Below are positions 1 to 7,759 of a stretch of DNA of 20,600 nt, in pieces. The position numbers and the translations under genes are program-made. The first letter of the stretch is position 1; every line of letters starts with the position of its first letter. The stretch is from an uncultured Bacteroides sp. (GTDB lineage: Bacteria; Bacteroidota; Bacteroidia; Bacteroidales; Bacteroidaceae), in assembly GCA_959606905.1 (NCBI GenBank), contig CAUHML010000052.1:1-20600 (forward strand), read 5' to 3'. The notes under the pieces are model-generated. The model did no database searches, was not told the DNA's origin, and was given only the letters and a program-made list of their open reading frames with translations.

Positions 1-800
1 CTCAAGAAATCTCGGAAATGGTGAAGCCGGATAAAACGGTGAAAATACTGATTGTAGAAGATAACCCGGAAATGCGTAAAGTATTGACGCAGATTTTTGA
101 ACAGATATATGAGGTATATACGGCTGCCGACGGGCAGGAAGGATTGGAACGGGCTTCTTCGCTCCAACCGCAGATGATTGTAAGTGACATCATGATGCCT
201 GTCATGTCCGGACTGGAAATGTGCGAGAAGTTGAAAAGTAATTTGCAGACCAGCCATATACCTGTTGTCTTGCTGACAGCCCGCAACCGGGAAGAACATA
301 CCTTGGAAGGCTTGCAGACAGGTGCGGATGATTATATCTCCAAACCTTTTAATATCAAGATATTGGTAGCCCGGTGCAACAATATCATCCAGACTCGTAA
401 ACTACTTCAACAACGGTTTGTTCGAAACGACGAACCTAAAGTGGAAGACCTTCCGTTTAATCCGATCGATAAAAAGATGTTGATGGATGCTACGGCGATT
501 GTGGAATCTTATATTGATAACCCAGACTTTGACGTAGCTACTTTTGCACGAGAAATGTGTATGAGCAGAACGTTGCTTTTCACCAAATTGAAAGCATTGA
601 CCGGACAGACCCCGAATGACTTTATTTTATCTTTGAGACTGAAAAAAGCAACAGAAAAATTGCGGAATGACCCCAATGCCCTGATTGCTGATATAGCATT
701 TGATTACGGTTTTTCTAATCCAAGTTATTTTATCCGGTGTTTTAAAAATGCTTATGATATTACTCCGGCTGCTTATAGACGGAAATATGCAAACTCTTAA
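1..800 (+). CDS. Hybrid two-component system regulator (HTCS), C-terminal part: receiver + AraC HTH
   Basis: This is the 3' end of a PUL regulator. The frame is open from the first bases (codons start at position 3, reading QEIS before the first Met at 18), so the gene begins upstream and that Met is internal. A receiver domain covers about 45-400: acidic pair E-D near 57-62, phospho-acceptor Asp at 186-188 inside SDIMMP, Thr in LLTAR, and Lys in the SKPF motif. An AraC-type HTH domain follows (about 470-790), with the second helix-turn-helix in IADIAFDYGFSNPSYF. In HTCS proteins a periplasmic sensor and histidine kinase precede these domains in one chain. HTCS proteins bind a glycan breakdown product in the periplasm and activate the adjacent susC operon, and susC starts 131 bp downstream here. 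The kinase and sensor are outside the window, so the ligand cannot be inferred. Confidence 0.93.
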   Translation, partial: QEISEMVKPDKTVKILIVEDNPEMRKVLTQIFEQIYEVYTAADGQEGLERASSLQPQMIVSDIMMPVMSGLEMCEKLKSNLQTSHIPVVLLTARNREEHTLEGLQTGADDYISKPFNIKILVARCNNIIQTRKLLQQRFVRNDEPKVEDLPFNPIDKKMLMDATAIVESYIDNPDFDVATFAREMCMSRTLLFTKLKALTGQTPNDFILSLRLKKATEKLRNDPNALIADIAFDYGFSNPSYFIRCFKNAYDITPAAYRRKYANS

Positions 801-931
801 TTTATAGTGTTTTAGGTGCTTTCTACCTGACGAGATTTGTACTATTTGAACTTTTATACGGACGATTCTATTATTCGAAATCATTAATAATTGGGATTTT
901 TGCGCTGTAATCATTCAAATTATTACATAGT
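801..931 (+). promoter_or_regulatory. Leader/promoter region of the PUL susC operon
   Basis: This is the 131-bp gap between the regulator stop and the SusC start, where the HTCS AraC domain should act. It holds an adjacent 9-bp direct repeat (ATTTGTACT at 835-843, ATTTGAACT at 844-852) and a looser pair, GACGA at 829-833 and 861-865. A possible -7 element, GATTTTTG at 895-902, has one mismatch to TAnnTTTG and would leave a leader of about 20-25 nt. No good -33 TTTG is visible, which would fit an activator-dependent promoter. Assigning these repeats to the HTCS is inference. Confidence 0.45.
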
Positions 932-3900
932 ATGAAAAACATCGTAATTAAATGGGCTGTGTTCCTGACAGCCTTTCTTATCTCTTTAGAGGTTAGTGCT
1001 CAAAACGTCAGAGTTTCTGGAGTGGTGACAGACGCACTTGGACCGATCCCCGGAGTTAATATCATGGAGGAGGGGACTACTAACGGTACAGTGACGGATG
1101 TAAATGGAAAATATTCAATCAGTGTCTCGGCTAAATCTACCCTTGTTTTTTCTTGTATAGGATATAAGGAACAAAAAATACGTGTCGGTACGAAAACGGT
1201 ACTGAATGTGAATATGGTGGAAGAGTCGAAAATGCTCGATGAATTGGTGGTTGTCGGTTATGGAGTTCAGCGTAAGAGTGATGTGGCCACTTCGGTTGCT
1301 TCGGTCAAAGCGGATGAAATGAAAACATTTCCCGCCGGAAATGTGGCTGACATGTTACGTGGACGTGCCGCAGGTGTGAATGTAACGAGTAGTTCCGGAC
1401 GACCGGGATCGACTCCTTCGATTACCATTCGTGGTTCCCGTTCTATCAGTGCAGACAATGCACCTTTATATATTATAGATGGTTCTCCTTCCAGTGCAAC
1501 AGAGTTCAGTACGTTGAGTGCGGATGATATTGAATCGGTTGAAATCCTGAAAGATGCTGCGTCTCAGGCTATTTATGGTGCACGTGCCAGTGACGGTGTG
1601 GTACTGGTGACTACCAAGCGTGGTAAAGCCGGAAAAGTGGAAGTCAACTATAATGGCTATTTGGGTATTCAATCTCTCTGGAGAAATTTCGATTTCTACT
1701 CTCCCGAAGAATATATGCAGCTTCGTCGTGAAGCAAAGGCGCATGATAAAGGAATAATTGATGCGCGTGAGATTTCTATAGCCGAAGCGTTGGAAGACGA
1801 GGTGATGCAGCGGGTATGGGCCAGTGGAAAGTTTATCGACTGGGAAAAAGAAATGTTCAGAAATGCAATCTATCATAATCACGACGTCAGTGTACGTGGA
1901 GGAACAGAAAAAATCAAAGTATCGGCAGGTGCCAACTACTTTGACCAACAAGGAATGGTGGTTACCGGATCGGGGTATCAGAAGTTTTCTTTAAGACTGA
2001 ATCTGGACTTTGAAATAGCCAAATGGATTAGTTTCGGTATCAATTCTTCTTATGCGATGACAAAACAAGATCGTGAGGATGGTAACTTTAATGATTTTAT
2101 TACCAGTTCTCCATTGGCGGAGATATATGATGCGGATGGCAAGTATACAAAATATATCAACTCGGAAGGAAATTATAATCCTTTGTACCGTGCCGAACAT
2201 TATGGACGTGAAGTAACCCGTGATAATTACCGTCTGAACTTTTTTATGGATGTGAAACCTTTCAAGGGATTCAATTATCGTCTGAATACTTCTGTTTATA
2301 ATCAGACGTCTGAAGACGGTTCTTATAAAGATTCCCAATATCCGGGAGGCGGAGGAACGGCCGTTCTTGACGAATCGCGTACACAGAACTGGCTGGTTGA
2401 GAATATTGTGACCTATAAAGTGCCTATCCGCAACAAGAAACACCAGTTGACATTGACCGGCGTTCAGTCTGTCGACCATAATGGTTCGAAGTCTGTCGGG
2501 TACTCGGTTGAGAATCTTCCGGTGGATAAAGACTGGAACTTCATTTCTCAAGGTGAGTTTACAGGCAAGCCTCGTCGTCAGTTTAATGAAAATAACTTGG
2601 TGTCTTTCATGGCTCGGGCGCAATATTCGCTTTTAGATCGTTATTTGTTGAACGTGGCTATCCGCCGTGACGGTTCCAGCCGTTTCGGAAAAGAAAATAA
2701 ATGGGGAACTTTCCCGTCGGCAGCTTTTGCCTGGCGTGTCAATCAGGAGAGTTTCCTAAGAGATGTGTCGTGGATTGATAACCTGAAACTGCGTGTGAGT
2801 TATGGTATTGTAGGTAATCAGAACGGTATCGGCAATTATACTACTTTGGGACTGGCTGATAATAAAGGATATGAGTTTGGAAATGTTTTTCAAATGGGAT
2901 ATTTGCCGGGCAAGGAACTGTCTAATCCAAACCTGAAATGGGAACAGTCTGCAACAGCTAACTTTGGTGTTGACTTTAGTTTCTTCAATGGGCGTCTGAA
3001 TGGTACGGTTGAGTATTATAATACTCATACGAAGGATTTGTTGGTGAAACGTTCCCTGAATGCGTCACTCGGATATACTACCATGCTAGATAATCTGGGA
3101 AAGACGAAATCCAGTGGTATCGATCTTTCTTTAAATGGTGACGTGGTACGTACAAAGGAGTTTACCTGGACACTCGGAACTAATTTCAGCATGTATAAGA
3201 ATGAAATTGTCCGTATTGACGATACTCTCGATGAGAACGGGAAACCGGCAAGTCAGGTAGCACAGGGGTGGATTATCGGAGAACCGATCAATGTATACTA
3301 TGATTATCTGATAGATGGAATTTTTCAGTATGATGATTTTGATATCACTCGTGATGGTACGGGAAATCTGGTTTATACACTGAAAAACACCTATGATAGT
3401 GATAATGACGGTGTGGCCGACAGTCCGATTAATTACGGTGGCGCTATTGAACCGGGAATGGTCAAGGTGCGTGATAACAACGGGGATGGAAAGATTACAG
3501 CTGATGACAGGGTACCTATCCGTAAAGATCCGAAGTTTACACTCTCCCTTTCTTCTACATGGAACTGGAAAGGATTTGATCTGTTCATGGACTGGTATGG
3601 AGTTTCCGGCAGAAAGATTAAGAACGGTTATTTGTACGAGTATAATTCCGGTGGTTCTTTACGTGGAAAATTGAATGGGGTGAAGGTGGATTATTGGACT
3701 CCGTTCAATCCTTCGAACAAATTCCCACGTCCTTCTTATAGTGCGGACCCTGCATATTTGAGTGCCATTGCCATTCAGGATGCTTCTTATATCCGTTTAC
3801 GCACCTTACAACTGGGATATACTTTCCCCACCCGACTATTGAAGAATACTCCGATTCATAAATTACGATTGTATGCAACAGCTACTAACTTGCTGACATT

Positions 3901-3991
3901 TACGGAGTTTAAATCTTATAGTCCCGAACTGACTCCAGGGTCTTATCCGGAGTCCAGACAATATGTGTTTGGTGTCAATGTTTCATTCTAA
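932..3991 (+). CDS. SusC-like TonB-dependent outer-membrane glycan transporter
   Basis: This is a full-length (1019 aa) SusC family transporter that imports oligosaccharides across the outer membrane using TonB energy. Residues 1-23 are a Sec signal peptide (cleavage near VSA/QN). A carboxypeptidase-regulatory-like beta-sandwich follows (about 24-105: VSGVVTDALG...GTVTDVNGKY, typical of SusC). The plug domain begins at ELVVVGYGVQRKSD and includes the SusC signature PLYIIDG (about 180-186). The remainder is the 22-strand barrel, ending in a canonical aromatic C-terminus (NVSF). An acidic Asp/Gly-rich stretch near residues 850-865 (DNNGDGKITADD) looks like an EF-hand-like calcium loop. The SusD partner follows after 14 bp, and the pair should form the lidded SusCD importer. 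Substrate specificity cannot be read from the sequence. Confidence 0.97.
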   Translation: MKNIVIKWAVFLTAFLISLEVSAQNVRVSGVVTDALGPIPGVNIMEEGTTNGTVTDVNGKYSISVSAKSTLVFSCIGYKEQKIRVGTKTVLNVNMVEESKMLDELVVVGYGVQRKSDVATSVASVKADEMKTFPAGNVADMLRGRAAGVNVTSSSGRPGSTPSITIRGSRSISADNAPLYIIDGSPSSATEFSTLSADDIESVEILKDAASQAIYGARASDGVVLVTTKRGKAGKVEVNYNGYLGIQSLWRNFDFYSPEEYMQLRREAKAHDKGIIDAREISIAEALEDEVMQRVWASGKFIDWEKEMFRNAIYHNHDVSVRGGTEKIKVSAGANYFDQQGMVVTGSGYQKFSLRLNLDFEIAKWISFGINSSYAMTKQDREDGNFNDFITSSPLAEIYDADGKYTKYINSEGNYNPLYRAEHYGREVTRDNYRLNFFMDVKPFKGFNYRLNTSVYNQTSEDGSYKDSQYPGGGGTAVLDESRTQNWLVENIVTYKVPIRNKKHQLTLTGVQSVDHNGSKSVGYSVENLPVDKDWNFISQGEFTGKPRRQFNENNLVSFMARAQYSLLDRYLLNVAIRRDGSSRFGKENKWGTFPSAAFAWRVNQESFLRDVSWIDNLKLRVSYGIVGNQNGIGNYTTLGLADNKGYEFGNVFQMGYLPGKELSNPNLKWEQSATANFGVDFSFFNGRLNGTVEYYNTHTKDLLVKRSLNASLGYTTMLDNLGKTKSSGIDLSLNGDVVRTKEFTWTLGTNFSMYKNEIVRIDDTLDENGKPASQVAQGWIIGEPINVYYDYLIDGIFQYDDFDITRDGTGNLVYTLKNTYDSDNDGVADSPINYGGAIEPGMVKVRDNNGDGKITADDRVPIRKDPKFTLSLSSTWNWKGFDLFMDWYGVSGRKIKNGYLYEYNSGGSLRGKLNGVKVDYWTPFNPSNKFPRPSYSADPAYLSAIAIQDASYIRLRTLQLGYTFPTRLLKNTPIHKLRLYATATNLLTFTEFKSYSPELTPGSYPESRQYVFGVNVSF

Positions 3992-4005
3992 AATAAAGAA
4001 TCCTT

Positions 4006-5619
4006 ATGAAAAAGTTAATATATACAGCCTTTGTCATTTGCGGAATGTTGACCGCTTCCTGCTCGGATTTATTAAATCTGGAATCAAAAACAGACGTGAC
4101 GAATAATTATCTGTTCACTACTCCCGAAGGGTTGAATACTGCCGTTACAGGATTGTATTCCCTGGCACGTGAATTGCCGGGTGGAGCGGATAATAACGAA
4201 TCTAATCTGTACATCGTTACCATGTGTGACTTTAATACGGATATTGCCATACTTAGAGCAGGTGTTTCTACCTCAATCGGACGTTTGAATACAAGTTTTA
4301 CTCCAAGTACTGGAGATGTCAATAAGTTCTGGAAACATCACTATGGGATTATCGGAAAAGCAAATGAAATTATTGTAGCGGCAGAAGCCTTGGGACTGGA
4401 TGACAGCGATGTATTGCACGCATGGAGTGAAGCGAAATTCTTCAGAGGACGGAGCTATTTTGAACTTTGGAAACGCTTTGACCGCCTTTATCTGAACGTC
4501 ACTCCAACCACTGTCGATAATCTGAAACGGGAGTATAAACCGGCTTCTCATGAAGAACTGATGACACTGATGACAACTGACTTGGATGATGCGATGAAAG
4601 GTCTGGACTGGTCACTTCCTCAAAATAACGGAAATGTATTGTATGGACGGGTAACGAAAGCGACTGCCAAACATGTCCGTGCACAGGTTGCCATGTGGGA
4701 ATCGGATTGGGATACAGCCATTGAGGAATGTGAAGACATCTTTAAACAGGAGGGCATTTACTCAATGGAAAAGAAGGCCGAGAATGTATTTAATAGCGCA
4801 GATTTGAAATCCCCGGAAGTGTTGTGGAGTTTCCAATATTCACAAAACTTGGGTGGAGGAGGTTCCGGAACTCCGGTTGCCGGACATCGTATCTCTATTC
4901 AGACCACTACCCGAATCAATAAAATTGCAGGTTGTATCAATACGGCCGATCAGGGTGGATATGGTTGGGGACGTATTTATCCGAATACCTATTTATTGAG
5001 TTTGTATGATCAGGCTAAAGATACACGATACAATGAATTGTTTGTACACCGTTTCAAATACAATGATCCTACTTCTCCTAAATATGGCGAATTGATTCCC
5101 CTTGCGAAAAGTTCCAGTTATTGTGAGACGTTGCATTTCATGTCGAAAAAATACTTTGATCAGTGGACTATGGCCGATAATCCGGACCGGACAACGGGAT
5201 TCAAGGATTTGATTGTCTATCGACTGGCTGAAACTTACTTAATGGCGGCAGAAGCGTATATGCGCCGTGACGGAGGAATGAGCACGGATGCTCTGCGCTG
5301 TTACAATAAAACATGGGAACGTGCCGGGAATGACAAATTTGCGGGACCTCTGACGCAAGATATTCTTTTGGATGAATATGCCCGTGAACTGAACTTCGAG
5401 GGAGTCCGTTGGCCTTTATTGAAACGTTTGGGGCTTTTGGGTGAAAGGGTGAAAGCGCATTATGGCGAGACGAAAGCTGAAAATCCTTATTTAGATAAAG
5501 ATTATGCGGAATGTCGTACCAGTTTTGTAGTTGGAAAGCACGAATGTTGGCCTATCCCACAGGAGCAGATTGACTTGATGGGGAAAGAGAATTTTCCGCA
5601 GAATGAGAATTGGTATTAA
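4006..5619 (+). CDS. SusD-like surface glycan-binding lipoprotein
   Basis: This 537-aa SusD/RagB family lipoprotein acts as the lid of the SusC transporter and binds the glycan at the cell surface. The N-terminus is a lipoprotein signal with Cys19 as lipidation site (LTASC), followed by SD, compatible with surface export. The SusD fold is recognisable by an N-terminal TPR-like helical region (WSEAKFFRGRSYFELWKRFDRL, split here as WSEAKFFRGR and SYFELW), the RLAETYLMAAEAY helix late in the protein, GVRWPLLKRLG, and the C-terminal WPIPQEQIDL motif. Length is normal for the family. It lies 14 bp after susC and 25 bp before the next lipoprotein gene, so it is co-transcribed. The glycan ligand is unknown. 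Confidence 0.96.
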   Translation: MKKLIYTAFVICGMLTASCSDLLNLESKTDVTNNYLFTTPEGLNTAVTGLYSLARELPGGADNNESNLYIVTMCDFNTDIAILRAGVSTSIGRLNTSFTPSTGDVNKFWKHHYGIIGKANEIIVAAEALGLDDSDVLHAWSEAKFFRGRSYFELWKRFDRLYLNVTPTTVDNLKREYKPASHEELMTLMTTDLDDAMKGLDWSLPQNNGNVLYGRVTKATAKHVRAQVAMWESDWDTAIEECEDIFKQEGIYSMEKKAENVFNSADLKSPEVLWSFQYSQNLGGGGSGTPVAGHRISIQTTTRINKIAGCINTADQGGYGWGRIYPNTYLLSLYDQAKDTRYNELFVHRFKYNDPTSPKYGELIPLAKSSSYCETLHFMSKKYFDQWTMADNPDRTTGFKDLIVYRLAETYLMAAEAYMRRDGGMSTDALRCYNKTWERAGNDKFAGPLTQDILLDEYARELNFEGVRWPLLKRLGLLGERVKAHYGETKAENPYLDKDYAECRTSFVVGKHECWPIPQEQIDLMGKENFPQNENWY

Positions 5620-5644
5620 GCGATTGATTATCTGTAAAACATGA

Positions 5645-7759
5645 ATGAGTATGAAAAAAATAATATACCTGTTATTGATTTTAAATCTGGGGCTGCTTTC
5701 CTGTGTCGATGATGCGTCGGTACGTGTGATGCCTGAATTTAATTGTAAAGATACAAAAGTAAACTTGGCAAAAGCGGCGGGTTCTTTCGTTACATCGCTA
5801 TTATATACTAATGTCGGTCAGGTTGTTGCTCAATATCAAGCGGAGTGGCTTTCTGTAGATGTAAACGCTAAAAGTGTAATATACACTGCCTTGACGCAGA
5901 ATGACGGTGAGGATGCAAGGAGTACTGTCGTGAAACTGACTTGCGGTTCATATACAGTGGAAGTGACGGTTACACAGGATTCCAAAGAACCGGATCTTTC
6001 TTTGAAGGTAGGACAAAGTGTAGATGATGGTATCGGTATGATTTTCTGGGTGGATCCTTCGGACAAGATGGTAGGAAAAGCTGTATCTGTAAAACGTCAG
6101 GGAGGAAATCCTTTTGAGGCTTCTGTGATGTCTCATAATGCGCTTTCTACAGTGAATGGATATGCCAATACGGCTTTGTTTACTGCTCCTGCTGCAAATG
6201 ATGCAGTGGCATACTGTCAGTCGTTGGGTGAGGGATGGTATCTGCCTGCACGTGATGAGTTATGGGAGTTGTTTGATGTTTACAACGGTATTGGACATGC
6301 TGACCCGGATTTTGCTTCGGTTGTACCTGATAAGTTGACGGAAGTTGAAAAAGCGGCACGTGCGGCATTTGATAAGATGTTGACCGATTTGCAGGGTGAT
6401 GTGATAAACGAGGCTGCCGGTTCGGGCAATGGGGAAAGCTATTGGTCGAGTACGGAAAATGCAGCAGGGGATAAGGCTTATTGGGTACGTTTCGGAAAGT
6501 CTGGTGCTGATGCAGGAAATAAAACAGCTACCAACCGTTTTGTGAGATGTATGCGCACAATTGGTGATTATACTTATCCTGAAGAGCCGGCAACTCTGAC
6601 GGTGGCTCCCAATCCTGTGACATTGGAAGGTGCTAACGAAGCGGAAGCAAATGTTACGTTGACATCCAATAAGAGTGTATTCAGTGTAGTGTTGGCAGAT
6701 GATTCCTGGCTTTCATATACTATTTCAGGCACAACAGTTACGTTCAAGGCAAAATCAAAAAATACCACTGGTAATATTCGTACGACAATTGCTACAATAA
6801 CAGCCGGTACTGGCGCAGCCGCAAAAGCAGTGGAGGTAACGGTGAATCAAAATGTAGCTGCCGAGGGAGACGCTTCCCTCGAATTGAGTACCAATACGGT
6901 GACTATTACGCCTGATGCGGTAGCAAAATCAGAGGTAATCACAATGATTTCTGATGAGACGGAATTTGCAATAAATATCACTGATGAATCTTGGGTGAAA
7001 GCGTATGTTGATGTAACAAGTAAAACTCTTTATTTTTGGACTTTATCTCCCAATCTGAATAGTTCTAGCCGGGTAACGACTGCTACGGTAATAGCCGGAA
7101 ATGGAGCGAATGCACCTAAACAAGAGGTCACGATTACACAGAGAGGACTTTTAAGTTCCGAGTTTGCGGTGGGACAGGTAATTGCGGATAATGGATCGTT
7201 AAAAGGAGGCATTGTATTCTGGGTAGATGGAACTAATCGTGGTAAGGCTAAGATTATGTCGTTGGACAGAGAGAATTTGGCATGGTCTACAGCAGGCTCT
7301 CCGGCTTCTACCGGAGTGGATTTATCTAATGATGACGGTTTGGCAAATACTACTGCCTTGGCAGCATTGCCGAATGCAGCGGAAATGCCTGCTCTTAAAT
7401 ATTGCATGGATAAAGGTGCTGGATGGTATTGGCCTACAAGATCGGATCTGGAACAGATGTTTGAAACCTATAATGGGACTAAAGTAGCAGATGCGACGGA
7501 GGATAATCCGAATGCGATTACTGATTTTGAGAAAGCAAATCGTGCGGCATGGGATCTGATAGTTACTAATGTAGGAGGAACTGCTATGAATACGGCAGCG
7601 GCATCTTCTACCGGAGATTCTTATTGGGCTAGTCGTGAAACGTCAAGTGGTACAAATGCATTTTATGTACGTTTTGGAAAACCGCTTGCTTGGGATAAAG
7701 CAAATGGGAAAAAGACTGGGGCAAGATATATTCGCGCAGTCCGTTCAATCTCGAAATAA
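5645..7759 (+). CDS. Multidomain surface lipoprotein: BACON and duplicated DUF1566-like domains (SusE/F-position glycan-binding candidate)
   Basis: This 704-aa lipoprotein sits where SusE/F-type surface glycan-binding proteins occur. The signal peptide ends at LLSC, followed by VDD. Five modules can be read: a divergent BACON-like beta-sandwich (about 28-115, ending VTVTQDS); a DUF1566/Fib_succ_major-like domain of C-type-lectin-like character (about 118-304; GEGWYLPARDELWELF, SYWSSTE, FVRCMRTI); BACON (about 316-403; DDSWLSY, VTVNQN); BACON (about 411-499; DESWVKAY, VTITQRG); and a second DUF1566-like domain (about 504-702; GAGWYWPTRSDLEQMF, SYWASRE, YIRAVRSI). BACON domains usually act as spacers or glycan/mucin contacts. 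The duplicated DUF1566-like units are the likely ligand-binding parts, which is inference. No catalytic motif is seen. Translation may start at 5645 or at the second Met at 5651, where the signal peptide begins better. Confidence 0.85.
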   Translation: MSMKKIIYLLLILNLGLLSCVDDASVRVMPEFNCKDTKVNLAKAAGSFVTSLLYTNVGQVVAQYQAEWLSVDVNAKSVIYTALTQNDGEDARSTVVKLTCGSYTVEVTVTQDSKEPDLSLKVGQSVDDGIGMIFWVDPSDKMVGKAVSVKRQGGNPFEASVMSHNALSTVNGYANTALFTAPAANDAVAYCQSLGEGWYLPARDELWELFDVYNGIGHADPDFASVVPDKLTEVEKAARAAFDKMLTDLQGDVINEAAGSGNGESYWSSTENAAGDKAYWVRFGKSGADAGNKTATNRFVRCMRTIGDYTYPEEPATLTVAPNPVTLEGANEAEANVTLTSNKSVFSVVLADDSWLSYTISGTTVTFKAKSKNTTGNIRTTIATITAGTGAAAKAVEVTVNQNVAAEGDASLELSTNTVTITPDAVAKSEVITMISDETEFAINITDESWVKAYVDVTSKTLYFWTLSPNLNSSSRVTTATVIAGNGANAPKQEVTITQRGLLSSEFAVGQVIADNGSLKGGIVFWVDGTNRGKAKIMSLDRENLAWSTAGSPASTGVDLSNDDGLANTTALAALPNAAEMPALKYCMDKGAGWYWPTRSDLEQMFETYNGTKVADATEDNPNAITDFEKANRAAWDLIVTNVGGTAMNTAAASSTGDSYWASRETSSGTNAFYVRFGKPLAWDKANGKKTGARYIRAVRSISK

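Noticed and set aside
18..800. A complete 260-aa stand-alone response regulator starting at 18
   Set aside because: The same frame is open to the window edge, and receiver plus AraC-HTH next to susC is the standard C-terminal arrangement of an HTCS, so the Met at 18 is internal.
801..931. Riboswitch or small RNA in the susC leader
   Set aside because: No stable structure or known motif was seen, only short repeats and a weak 4-bp AGGT/ACCT stem.
1466..2623. Minus-strand ORFs of 161 and 210 aa inside susC
   Set aside because: They are antisense to conserved SusC sequence and have no domain motif, signal or promoter.
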